Positions 18,143-25,822 of a stretch of DNA of 64,000 bases are shown here, piece after piece (positions within the stretch are counted from its first letter, which is position 1; every line of letters begins with the position of its first letter). The stretch is from Clostridia bacterium (lineage in GTDB: Bacteria; Bacillota; Clostridia; Saccharofermentanales; Saccharofermentanaceae), in the NCBI GenBank assembly GCA_024403775.1, contig JAKSRE010000002.1:62001-126000 (forward strand). Direction: 5' to 3'. The position numbers were made by a program, and so were the translations under genes. The notes below the pieces were generated by a model. It was not told the DNA's origin. It searched no databases and saw nothing but the letters and a program-made list of their open reading frames with translations.

Positions 18143-18195
18143 TTTTACCTCCTCGAGTTGTACACGAAAATACATTCGCTATATATAACATAAAA

Positions 18196-18204
18196 ATTAT
18201 ATCA
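18196..18204 (-). promoter_or_regulatory. Extended -10 promoter for the DUF3048 lipoprotein
   Basis: On the minus strand TGaTATAAT, read from 18204 to 18196, is an extended -10. TTGCTG lies 19 bases further upstream as a poor -35. The distance to the ATG is about 54 bases. Confidence 0.45.
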
Positions 18205-18269
18205 TTCTTTATTTAAAAACCAGCAATATTATTAAAAATAACCTTATAAGTTTGTGTTTTTCGTCATCG

Positions 18270-18278
18270 TGGTATAAA
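18270..18278 (+). promoter_or_regulatory. Extended -10 promoter for the LCP gene
   Basis: TGgTATAAA at 18270-18278. No good -35 is seen at 17 bases. The start would give a leader of about 43 bases to the ATG at 18328. Confidence 0.35.
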
Positions 18279-18327
18279 ATATCGCTGGTAAATTTATTTT
18301 TACTGTGAAATTTATGAGGTGACAAAG

Positions 18328-19398
18328 ATGGCTAAAAAGAAGAGTACATCAATAGCAGACGTCATTGTTCGATTTATTGCTATTGTTTTAGGTCTGTTCT
18401 GTGGCATATTTTTATACGGCATGAAGCTTCTCGGTGGATTCAATTATGTTATGACTCCTATCGTAGCTGCCGAAGATTATGATGTTATTTCTATCGATAC
18501 TAGTGGAAGTTTTAGTGGTGGAGATGTAGATTCTTCCTGGGCTGATGGTGGTCATACAAGAGTGTTTGTAGATCCTAATCATCCAATTATTCAGGTAGAC
18601 CGAATAGATCCAGATGTAGAGAATATATTAGTTTTTGGTGTTGATTCGCGTGGAACTAATGATTATCAGTGCAGATCAGACTGTATGATTGTAGTATCCA
18701 TTAATAGTAAAGAAAATACTGTAAAACTTATCTCTTTGATGAGAGATATTGGTGTATATATTGGTGATACACCAGAGAATCAGTCTTCTTCATTGGACAA
18801 ACTTACACATGCTTATGCCTATGGTGGTGTAGGTCTGATGATTAATACAATTAATCTCAATTTTGGTCTGGATATTCAAAGATTTGCAATGCTAGACTTT
18901 GGAAGTGCTGCTGACGTTATTGATTTGGTTGGCGGAGTAAATATCGATGTTAGTTCGGAAGAAGTTAACTATGCAAATATGTGTATAGCTGAGCTTAACA
19001 GCCTTTCTGATAAGCAGGTTCCATACTTAACTAATGGTGGTATGCAGCTTCTTAACGGAACACAGGCTATTGGCTGGTCCAGAATTCGTTATCTAGATTC
19101 AGATTTTGTAAGAACATCAAGACAGAGAACTGTAGCGACTGCACTTATTGCAGCGGTTGCCGATATGCCTACAGTTTATCAGCTTGGCTTAATTGAAGAA
19201 TCTGCTGGTATGTTTGAGACAAATATGCAGTCACTGGATTTGACACGTATTGGCTTTAATGCGGTAGCTGGTGCAGGTAATATTTCGGAGTATCGTGTTC
19301 CTGAAGATAATTTATATTCAGTTCAATCTAATCCTTGGATGATGATTCTTGATTGGGATACGCAACTTCCATTACTTCATGAATTTATATGGGGGTAA
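18328..19398 (+). CDS. LytR-CpsA-Psr (LCP) family glycopolymer transferase
   Basis: 356 aa. LCP proteins sit in the membrane and ligate lipid-linked wall polymers (teichoic acids, capsule) to peptidoglycan. One N-terminal transmembrane segment (about 12-35) is followed by the LCP domain from about 95: NILVFGVDSR, RSDCMIVVSIN, the LISLMRDIGV strand, the AMLDFGSAADVIDLVGGV stretch, and the distal SRIRYLDSDFVRTSRQR, which carries the conserved arginines. The start was set by GAGGTG at 18316-18321. The next gene starts 3 bases after the stop, so both are co-translated. Confidence 0.93.
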   Translation: MAKKKSTSIADVIVRFIAIVLGLFCGIFLYGMKLLGGFNYVMTPIVAAEDYDVISIDTSGSFSGGDVDSSWADGGHTRVFVDPNHPIIQVDRIDPDVENILVFGVDSRGTNDYQCRSDCMIVVSINSKENTVKLISLMRDIGVYIGDTPENQSSSLDKLTHAYAYGGVGLMINTINLNFGLDIQRFAMLDFGSAADVIDLVGGVNIDVSSEEVNYANMCIAELNSLSDKQVPYLTNGGMQLLNGTQAIGWSRIRYLDSDFVRTSRQRTVATALIAAVADMPTVYQLGLIEESAGMFETNMQSLDLTRIGFNAVAGAGNISEYRVPEDNLYSVQSNPWMMILDWDTQLPLLHEFIWG

Positions 19399-19401
19399 TA
19401 T

Positions 19402-21189
19402 ATGAGTAAGACAAATTCTACATGTATATGTGAGACAAATCAGGTTGTTAATGAGCCACAGGAAAATGTGTTTTTCTTTCAAACTTACAGAACAATTAAT
19501 GATTTTCCAGGCGAGTTTTTGAGAAGTGCAAAATCAACAGCTCCAATTCAGATTTGTGCTCTTTTCTCATGTTATGGCCCTGACAGTGTTGGTGCCAAAC
19601 TTAACATAGTACTTAATGAAGAATTAAGTAAGATAGTTGAAAGTTATGCTAATAAGTCTGTGCTTGATTTTGAGAGTTTTAGTAATCAGGTTATAAATGT
19701 TCTTAATGTTAAAGTATGTCAGGCATCGGTTTCTGCTGGTGGACAGAAACTTCAGGTATCTATGACACTTCTTCTTATTGAAGGAGATACATTAAGAGTT
19801 ATAAGTGTTGGAAATACTAAAGCTGTACTTATCAGAGATAATAAAATTATGTCACTTACAGAAGATCAGACTCTTGCACACCGCTATGTTCAGATGGGTG
19901 CAATTACGCCTGAACAGGAAGCTACTCATCCTGACAGAATGACACTTACACAGTATCTTGGTAAGATGCCACAAGATGGAGATATTCAGGTTGATAAGAG
20001 AGTACATTTAAAACTTAAAGATAACGATGAGATTTGTCTTATGGGACATGGATTGTCAAAGAAACTCCCTTCCAATATGAGAAACAATCTTCTCGTTAGA
20101 CCTACTCAGACTGAGACAAAAGCTAAGGAACTTATCTCAACTGCTTTTAATTACGGAATTAAAGCTGGTCTGACTGTAATTGTTATTAAGATTGAATCTA
20201 CATTCTTACTTCCTGGCGATGCAGTATTCGGTGCTGCTCCTGAAGCTGATGATGCTATTGTAAAAACAAATACAAAGAATGATTCAGAACCACAGATTAA
20301 GTCTGATATTAACAACAAAGATGATCAGAAAGACAGCGATATGGGACATACTAAAGCTCTTTATAAAGGACAAAGTACGCCTATTAATGCCAAGCAGGAG
20401 AGTGAAGATTTAATGAAAGCAAAAAAAGAAAAGAAGAGAAAGACGTTAAATATTATTATTCCAATATGTCTGTTCTTTGTATTTATGGCAGTTGGATATT
20501 TTGGAATGTATTGTCTTTTCCACGCTAAGAGTATCATTGGATCTGTGAATTCTACAACTACGGATACTGTAAGTGAAGAAAAGTACTTATATGTTATAAA
20601 CGACAATACTCCAGTATATTCTCAGGATAATGTTGAAAGTACAATAATCGCAGTACTTAGTAGAGGAGCAGTTGTTAAGGTAACAGGTACAGGAGATTCT
20701 TTTGCCAATGTTGAGACTGAAGATGGTGTAGTAGGTTATGTTCTTAATGTGCAGCTTACATCAGATTATTCTTCAGTTATGGATGACCTTCAGGTAGTTC
20801 CTGAAGAGACTACTGAGATTCCACCTGAATCAAGCGTAGTAGAGAATGTAGAAACAGAAGCACCAGTTGAAACTACTACAGTAAGTACTGCGAACGAGAC
20901 AACTGCAGCAACAACAGCTGCAACAACAGCTGCTACTGAAGCAACAACGGCAGCTACTGAGTCAACAACAGAAGCTACTACAGAGGCAACAACAGAGGCC
21001 ACTACAGAAGAGACAACAGAAGCAACTACAGAAGCAACTACTGAAGCAGCTACTGAAGCAACAGAGGCAACTACAGAGGCAACAACTGAAGCAACAGAGG
21101 CAACTACTGAGGCAACAACTGAAGCAACAGAGGCTCCTCAGACAGAGGCTCCTGTTGAAGCACCAGCTGAAGGTGGAGAAGAGGCATAA
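19402..21189 (+). CDS. Transmembrane PP2C-like pseudophosphatase with extracellular SH3b domain and Thr-rich tail
   Basis: 595 aa. Residues about 25-265 resemble a PPM/PP2C phosphatase: VGNTKAVLIRDNKI (136-149) matches the GDSRAYLIRDGKI strand pair, and LTEDQT (152-157) matches LTEDHS. The metal-binding residues are largely gone: the DGMGG loop reads CYGPD (57-61), GDS reads GNT, and the late DGL reads HGL (216-218). A Lys-rich stretch and one transmembrane helix (about 348-373) follow. Outside the membrane lie a bacterial SH3-like domain (396-456) and about 100 residues of Thr/Glu/Ala repeats. Likely a signalling or scaffolding protein paired with the LCP enzyme upstream; catalysis is doubtful. 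Confidence 0.75.
   Translation: MSKTNSTCICETNQVVNEPQENVFFFQTYRTINDFPGEFLRSAKSTAPIQICALFSCYGPDSVGAKLNIVLNEELSKIVESYANKSVLDFESFSNQVINVLNVKVCQASVSAGGQKLQVSMTLLLIEGDTLRVISVGNTKAVLIRDNKIMSLTEDQTLAHRYVQMGAITPEQEATHPDRMTLTQYLGKMPQDGDIQVDKRVHLKLKDNDEICLMGHGLSKKLPSNMRNNLLVRPTQTETKAKELISTAFNYGIKAGLTVIVIKIESTFLLPGDAVFGAAPEADDAIVKTNTKNDSEPQIKSDINNKDDQKDSDMGHTKALYKGQSTPINAKQESEDLMKAKKEKKRKTLNIIIPICLFFVFMAVGYFGMYCLFHAKSIIGSVNSTTTDTVSEEKYLYVINDNTPVYSQDNVESTIIAVLSRGAVVKVTGTGDSFANVETEDGVVGYVLNVQLTSDYSSVMDDLQVVPEETTEIPPESSVVENVETEAPVETTTVSTANETTAATTAATTAATEATTAATESTTEATTEATTEATTEETTEATTEATTEAATEATEATTEATTEATEATTEATTEATEAPQTEAPVEAPAEGGEEA
20880..21170 (+). repeat. Coding low-complexity repeats (Thr-Glu-Ala-Thr units)
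   Basis: Imperfect tandem units of 9-15 bases built from GCAACTACAGAG/GAAGCAACA encode TTEAT and EAT repeats at the end of the pseudophosphatase gene. The repeats could expand or contract by slippage without breaking the frame. The translated stretch is likely extended and surface-exposed. Confidence 0.85.
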
Positions 21190-21216
21190 TTAATAGATTT
21201 AAGATATAAATGTAAT

Positions 21217-21262
21217 AACTGTCTCCAAATAGAAGTTTTTCTACTTTGAGACAGTTTTTTTA
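21217..21262 (+). terminator. Intrinsic terminator after the pseudophosphatase gene
   Basis: AACTGTCTC (21217-21225) pairs with GAGACAGTT (21248-21256), with partial pairing inside the loop, followed by a T-run. Confidence 0.75.
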
Positions 21263-21297
21263 TCTCAAAATATAAACCAAATAAATATACACAATAA

Positions 21298-21325
21298 TAA
21301 AGGCTGCCTCAAATTTGAGACAGCC
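21298..21325 (-). terminator. Intrinsic terminator of lysC
   Basis: GGCTGCCTCAAA (21302-21313) pairs with TTTGAGACAGCC (21314-21325). Read on the minus strand it is followed by TTTATTATT, as expected for lysC transcription. Confidence 0.7.
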
Positions 21326-21351
21326 AACGTAAAGAAAGTTGTTTTATCTTA

Positions 21352-22704
21352 TTAATATCTGAATAACTCTTTGTAGAGAACTCTTACAGCATAATCGCAA
21401 TAAGCCTCAGATACACCAAACATCATGGAAATCTCTGAAGCACCCTGGTTAACTACTTTGAGGTTTATACCTGCATTACCAAGTGCAGAAGCTGCGCGTG
21501 CCATGATACCTACAGAATTTGCCATTGCCTGACCAACAATCATAACAACTGCCAAATCTCTTTCAACAGTGATTGAATCAACACTTAACTCACTATAGAT
21601 ACGCTTGAGAACAGCTGCTTCTTTTTCTTCTGTAAAATTCTTCTTGCGGATGATAAATGTAATTGAATCAATACCAGAAGGCATATGCTCAATTGAGATA
21701 CCCTCATCAGTAAAAATCTTGAAGAGATTAAGTAAGAAACCAACCTGTCTGTTCATAAGGTACTTAGTGATAGTAACAGTACAGAAACCTCTGTCTCCTG
21801 CAATACCAGTTACAAGTGAATCATAGTGAGTTCTCTTAGCAACAATCTTTGTACCTGAAGAAGAAGGGTTATTAGTATTCTTTATGTGTACAGGAATACC
21901 TCGTACATATACAGGATAAAGAGCTTCTTCGTGAAGTACTGTAAAACCAGCATAAGCAAGTTCTCTCATCTCATCATATGTGATCTCTGTGATAGGGAAT
22001 GGGTTCTTAACAATATTTGGGTTAACTGCAAATACATTGTCTACATCAGTCCAGTTCTCATATACATCAGCCTTAACAGCAGCAGCAAGAATAGAACCAG
22101 TAATATCAGAACCACCTCTTGAGAATGTAATAATCTCGCCTTCCTTTGAATATCCGTAGAAACCAGGGAAGATACAGAGCTTATCACTTGTTGCAAGAGC
22201 AGCAAGATTTGTGTAAGACTCATTAAGAATAACTGCTTTTCCGTTAGCGTCATGCTTCAAGAAAAGACCTTTTTCTTTTGGATTGCAGTATTCAGCTGGT
22301 ACGTTGATTGAATTAAGGTATCTAGCAACAAGTCTAGCATTACAATCTTCACCCATAGCTTTAACAGAATCCAAATACTTTACATCATCATTATATGAAG
22401 CTGTTGCAGTAGCACGAAGTGTACTCTCAATTTCTGGAAGAATATCAGTAATATTAAGATCCTTAGTAATACTCTCAAAACGGTTAACTACAGCCTGAAT
22501 CTCATCCTCATAGCTATTTCCTGCAAGTCTTGCCTTAGCAACAGCGATAAGAAGATCAGTAACCTTAATGTCCTCTTTTGTTCTCTTACCAGGAGCAGAT
22601 ACAACAACGATTCTTCTGTCTGCGTCAGAAAGAACTATGTCACATACTTTTTTAATCTGAAAAGCATCTGCAAGTGATGAACCACCAAATTTTGCTACCT
22701 TCAT
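21352..22704 (-). CDS. lysC: Aspartate kinase
   Basis: 450 aa. It phosphorylates aspartate, the entry to lysine, threonine, methionine and diaminopimelate synthesis. The N-terminus VAKFGGSSLAD is the kinase signature; FSRGGSDITGSILAAA and the ENWTDVDNVFAVNP strand follow. A C-terminal pair of ACT-like regulatory units (about 300-450) ends with VNQGASEISMMFGV. The length suggests a clostridial monofunctional enzyme, which may be feedback-regulated. The RBS is AGAGG. The 160-base divergent space to yqeG shows none of the conserved parts of a lysine riboswitch. Confidence 0.95.
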   Translation of the reverse strand: MKVAKFGGSSLADAFQIKKVCDIVLSDADRRIVVVSAPGKRTKEDIKVTDLLIAVAKARLAGNSYEDEIQAVVNRFESITKDLNITDILPEIESTLRATATASYNDDVKYLDSVKAMGEDCNARLVARYLNSINVPAEYCNPKEKGLFLKHDANGKAVILNESYTNLAALATSDKLCIFPGFYGYSKEGEIITFSRGGSDITGSILAAAVKADVYENWTDVDNVFAVNPNIVKNPFPITEITYDEMRELAYAGFTVLHEEALYPVYVRGIPVHIKNTNNPSSSGTKIVAKRTHYDSLVTGIAGDRGFCTVTITKYLMNRQVGFLLNLFKIFTDEGISIEHMPSGIDSITFIIRKKNFTEEKEAAVLKRIYSELSVDSITVERDLAVVMIVGQAMANSVGIMARAASALGNAGINLKVVNQGASEISMMFGVSEAYCDYAVRVLYKELFRY

Positions 22705-22873
22705 AGTTATATACCTCTAAATAATTATAATATGCTAAAACGTTACTATATTATCACAACGTACCGATTTTAAAAGTGAAGATTTTAAAAAACTTGATTT
22801 TCGTGAATATTATCAGTATAAATATCGTTAAGGCACTCGAAAATTGTGTATACTAGCGTGAGGTTTGAAGATA

Positions 22874-23380
22874 ATGAATATATTTACTGCCATGGTTCCA
22901 AATGAAGTTTGGCCAAAACTGGTTGATATTCCAAGGGAACGATTAGAGGAATTAAAGAAGAAGGGAATAAAAGTTGCTCTTCTTGATTATGACAATACAA
23001 TTGACATTGACAGATCTACGGCACCGAGTGATTACAGTTTGGAATGTATTAACTATCTTGAGATGAACGGATTTAAATGCTGTCTTGTATCTAATGCCAA
23101 ATCATCACGTTCTTCCAAGATAGCAAAGGAACTTAATCTTCCTTCAGTGAATTGCGCACATAAGCCAAGAACGGATGGGGTAATGAAAGCTGTCTCAATG
23201 ATGAATGTTAAGGTAGACGAGTGCGTAATGATTGGAGATCAGGTCTTTACGGATGTTATGGCTGGAAATCTTGCAGGCTGTCACACGATAATGGTTGAGA
23301 AGTATCAGCCTAAGGAAATTTGGTATGTTGCAATTAAAAGACCTTTTGAAAAAGTAGTTAGAATGATTGCAAGATTTTGA
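22874..23380 (+). CDS. YqeG family HAD-superfamily phosphatase
   Basis: 168 aa. The nucleophile motif is LLDYDNT, with Asp at the first and third positions of DxDxT. It is followed by LVSNAKSS (motif II), a Lys in the KPRTDG loop (motif III), and GDQVFTDVMAGN (motif IV). The YqeG subgroup (HAD IIIA) is widespread in Firmicutes, often near ribosome-related genes, with unclear substrate. The start was set at the ATG ten bases after GTGAGG; an in-frame TTG three codons upstream is too close to this RBS. Confidence 0.88.
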   Translation: MNIFTAMVPNEVWPKLVDIPRERLEELKKKGIKVALLDYDNTIDIDRSTAPSDYSLECINYLEMNGFKCCLVSNAKSSRSSKIAKELNLPSVNCAHKPRTDGVMKAVSMMNVKVDECVMIGDQVFTDVMAGNLAGCHTIMVEKYQPKEIWYVAIKRPFEKVVRMIARF

Positions 23381-23419
23381 TTATTTTTTTGTTTATTGTA
23401 CTTAATTTTAAATAAATGC

Positions 23420-23448
23420 TTGAAGTATTTTGAATATTCAATTAAAAT
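23420..23448 (+). promoter_or_regulatory. Possible efp promoter
   Basis: TTGAAG (23420-23425), 17-base spacer, TAAAAT (23443-23448). This would give a leader of about 58 bases. The surrounding 130 bases are very AT-rich, so chance matches are easy. Confidence 0.35.
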
Positions 23449-23512
23449 TACATAATGCAAACAAGCGTTAAGATACGTTTTTATATTTATTTATTGTTTT
23501 AAGGAGTTTTTT

Positions 23513-24070
23513 ATGATTAGTGCAGGTGATTTCAGAAACGGAATGTGTTTTGAGATGGATGGTCAGGTTTATACTGTAGTAGAGTTCCAGCATGTTAAGC
23601 CAGGTAAGGGTGCAGCTTTTGTTAGAACAAAGTACAGAAATGTAAAGACAGGTTCCGTAGTTGAGAGAAGCTTTAACCCTAACGAGAAGTTCGAGCAGGC
23701 TCAGCTTGAGAGAAATGATATGCAGTATATCTATGCAGATGGTGATTTGTACTACTTTATGGATCAGGAGACATATGATCAGCGTCCAATTAATAAGGAT
23801 ACAATCGGTGACGGTATTAAGTTCCTTAAGGAAGCAATGGTTTGTAAGGTAATGTCATACAAGGGTGAGGTATTCTCAGTAGAGCTTCCTATTACTGTTG
23901 AGCTTGAGATTACAGAGTGTGAGCCAGGTGTTCGTGGTGATACAGCTACAAATGCTACAAAGCCAGCTACACTTGAGACAGGTGCTGTAGTTAAGGTTCC
24001 ATTGTTCGTAAATCAGAACGAGATTATTCGTATTGATACACGTACTGGTGAGTATCTCGAGAGAGCTTAA
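23513..24070 (+). CDS. efp: Translation elongation factor P
   Basis: 185 aa, normal length. EF-P binds between the P and E sites and relieves stalling at polyproline. Three beta-barrel domains are expected. The modified-residue loop reads KPGKGAAF with Lys32 at the tip, and the C-terminal signature region includes [20 protein letters not shown] lies ahead of the ATG. In sporulating Firmicutes efp commonly precedes the spoIIIA operon; here asp23 follows directly. Confidence 0.97.
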   Translation: MISAGDFRNGMCFEMDGQVYTVVEFQHVKPGKGAAFVRTKYRNVKTGSVVERSFNPNEKFEQAQLERNDMQYIYADGDLYYFMDQETYDQRPINKDTIGDGIKFLKEAMVCKVMSYKGEVFSVELPITVELEITECEPGVRGDTATNATKPATLETGAVVKVPLFVNQNEIIRIDTRTGEYLERA

Positions 24071-24093
24071 TTAGTATTTTATTAAGAATGTTT

Positions 24094-24129
24094 TCAGCCG
24101 ACGATATTCATATTGTCGGCTGATATTTA
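24094..24129 (+). terminator. Hairpin after efp, probable terminator
   Basis: TCAGCCGAC (24094-24102) pairs with GTCGGCTGA (24114-24122), and the stem may extend through ATAT. The following TATTTATAT is a weak U-tract. Confidence 0.5.
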
Positions 24130-24180
24130 TATAGAATTGTATTTTGAAAATTAATATAACGGCAGAAAAAGAGGTAATCA

Positions 24181-24567
24181 ATGGAAAATTCCGTTAATGA
24201 ATCAATAAAGGGTGATCGCTCTTTAACACAGGGATTCGTGGCGCAGTATGCTGCAGAGGCTGCTGCTCAGATTGATGGTGTGGCATCTTTGGCTTCTTCT
24301 TTTGTTGTTGCTCTCAAGGAGAAGGCAGGAGTAGTACATGAGGGTAAGGGAGTTCGTGTTGTTTTTTATAACGACGATGCAAACTCAGTATCCATAACCG
24401 TATATCCTGTCATTTTTTATGGTAAAATAATCCCTGAAGTAGCTTGGGCTATTCAGGAACGTGTAAAACTTGATGTAGAGAAGTACACAGGTCTTAGTGT
24501 TGAGAGTGTTGATGTTCATGTATGTGGTGTGGTTGAAGCACCAGATAGTGACGTTTTAGAGGAATAA
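24181..24567 (+). CDS. Asp23/Gls24 family envelope stress response protein
   Basis: 128 aa. The protein matches the Asp23/Gls24 (YqhY/YloU) family: an early FVAQYAAEAAAQIDGVASLAS helix, a central VRVVFYNDDANSVSITVYPVIFYG strand pair, and the end VESVDVHVCGV. Asp23 proteins are abundant and tether to the membrane through AmaP. The next two genes, AmaP and DUF2273, complete the usual trio. RBS GAGGTAA. Its position ahead of nusB matches yqhY in B. subtilis. Confidence 0.88.
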   Translation: MENSVNESIKGDRSLTQGFVAQYAAEAAAQIDGVASLASSFVVALKEKAGVVHEGKGVRVVFYNDDANSVSITVYPVIFYGKIIPEVAWAIQERVKLDVEKYTGLSVESVDVHVCGVVEAPDSDVLEE

Positions 24568-24579
24568 AGGAGTTATAAG

Positions 24580-25131
24580 ATGAATTGGTTTACAAAGTCA
24601 GTTTTGTTTTTGTATTCATTGATTATTGCTGTTTTATCAGGAATACTTTTATGTGCAGTATTTGATGATGGAATTTTTGCTGATCTTTTGTCACCGCTTT
24701 CTTCGATAGTAACAGATCCTGTTCGTAAGTATTTTTACATAGTAATAATGCTTTTCCTTTTGTTCCTTAGTGTAGCTTCTATTTTGATTTGCATTACTTC
24801 TGGCAGAATGTCAAAGACAAGAATCAGAAATACTGATATTGGTGGTGTTGATATTGGTGCTGATGCGATTGAGAGTATTGCCTCTAACTCAGCAAAATCT
24901 GCTCAGGTAGGAATTAAGAATGTAAAAGTAAGAGTTTCTTCTTCAAAGAACAATTCAATAATTGTTAAACTTAATGCGGATTTGTATTCAAATGTTGAGA
25001 TTCCTTCTTCAATGACTAAAGTTCAGGAAAAAGTTAAGAAGGATATTGAGAGATATACTGGTCTTACTGTTGAGTCAGTACAGGTTAAGGTTGTTAAGGT
25101 TGAACCAATTGTAGCAAAGGTTGATAAGTAA
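24580..25131 (+). CDS. amaP: AmaP-like alkaline shock response membrane anchor protein
   Basis: 183 aa. Two N-terminal transmembrane helices (about 5-27 and 49-71) are followed by an Asp23-related cytoplasmic domain (about 95-178, ending TGLTVESVQVKVVKVEP). In Staphylococcus AmaP anchors Asp23 at the membrane. The adjacent asp23-like gene ends in a similar TGLSVESVDVHV segment, consistent with a heteromeric partner. It starts 12 bases after asp23 with an AAGGAG site. Confidence 0.85.
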   Translation: MNWFTKSVLFLYSLIIAVLSGILLCAVFDDGIFADLLSPLSSIVTDPVRKYFYIVIMLFLLFLSVASILICITSGRMSKTRIRNTDIGGVDIGADAIESIASNSAKSAQVGIKNVKVRVSSSKNNSIIVKLNADLYSNVEIPSSMTKVQEKVKKDIERYTGLTVESVQVKVVKVEPIVAKVDK

Positions 25132-25132
25132 T

Positions 25133-25372
25133 ATGTTTGAGAAGTTTCTGTCTTTTGTTTTAGAGAAGATTACTGATACAAAGCCAGGCATAATGTCCAG
25201 TTTTGTTTTCTTTCTTATTGCCGTATTAATCTGCATTTTTGGTTTTTATAAAACTGTTTTTATTATATTATTTACTATAGTTGGCTTTTTTGTTGGAGCA
25301 TTTCTTTTTAACGATGGAAGTCGTTTTAAAGACTTTCTTGATAGAATATTGCCACCAGGGAGAATGAGATGA
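25133..25372 (+). CDS. DUF2273 small membrane protein
   Basis: 79 aa with two hydrophobic helices (about 22-40 and 44-62), then a basic tail ending ILPPGRMR. DUF2273 proteins accompany Asp23/AmaP genes in many Firmicutes. The role is undefined but presumably in the same membrane assembly. The start ATG lies one base after the amaP stop. The open frame reads four codons further to a TTG inside amaP, which has no RBS. The stop overlaps the nusB start as ATGA. Confidence 0.8.
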   Translation: MFEKFLSFVLEKITDTKPGIMSSFVFFLIAVLICIFGFYKTVFIILFTIVGFFVGAFLFNDGSRFKDFLDRILPPGRMR

Positions 25373-25809
25373 GTAACGATGAATTAATTTATGGCCGTGG
25401 TTTAGCTAGACAGGCAGTTGTTCAGTTCCTTGTTCAGCTTGATTTTCGTTGTGATTCTTTTGAGGAGAATCTTGAGAAATTTGCTGGTTTTTTGGCTGAA
25501 GATGATGAATTGGATTCTGATATTGTAAATGACGAATACTTCATTAACGTGTCCAAGGGTGTATATTCACAGAAAGCAGAGCTCGATAAGAGAATAACTG
25601 GTTTTATGCGTAAGGACTGGAGTATTGACAGAATAAATAAAGTTGTAGCTGCAATTCTTGAAGTGGCTTTTTATGAGATTTTGAATTGTGAGGATATCCC
25701 TGACAGTGTTTCAATTAATGAAGCAGTAAAGCTTACTAAGAGATTTGCTGATACAAAGGATTATTCTTTTGTAAACGGTATTTTGTCATCTTTGGAAAAG
25801 AGTCTGTAA
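25369..25809 (+). CDS. nusB: Transcription antitermination factor NusB
   Basis: 146 aa, all-alpha. It binds boxA RNA with NusE (S10) during rRNA antitermination. The N-terminal RGLARQAVVQFLVQLDF and C-terminal SINEAVKLTKRFADTKDYSFVNGILSSL are typical; the latter is the strongest NusB signature. Translation is coupled to the DUF2273 gene through ATGA. Its position between the Asp23 cluster and xseA matches the ancestral Firmicutes order, except that folD is absent. Confidence 0.95.
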   Translation: MSNDELIYGRGLARQAVVQFLVQLDFRCDSFEENLEKFAGFLAEDDELDSDIVNDEYFINVSKGVYSQKAELDKRITGFMRKDWSIDRINKVVAAILEVAFYEILNCEDIPDSVSINEAVKLTKRFADTKDYSFVNGILSSLEKSL

Positions 25810-25822
25810 TAACTATTACGAT

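Noticed and set aside
20790-21002. Minus-strand reading frame of Val/Ala/Ser repeats
   Set aside because: It is the complement of the Thr/Glu/Ala-coding repeat; it has no RBS and lies within a well-supported gene.
20880-21170. CRISPR-like repeat array
   Set aside because: Units are short, adjacent, in frame and coding; there are no unique spacers.
22705-22873. Lysine riboswitch expected before aspartate kinase
   Set aside because: The divergent gap is about 165 bases of AT-rich sequence without the conserved multi-helix core, and it must also serve yqeG.
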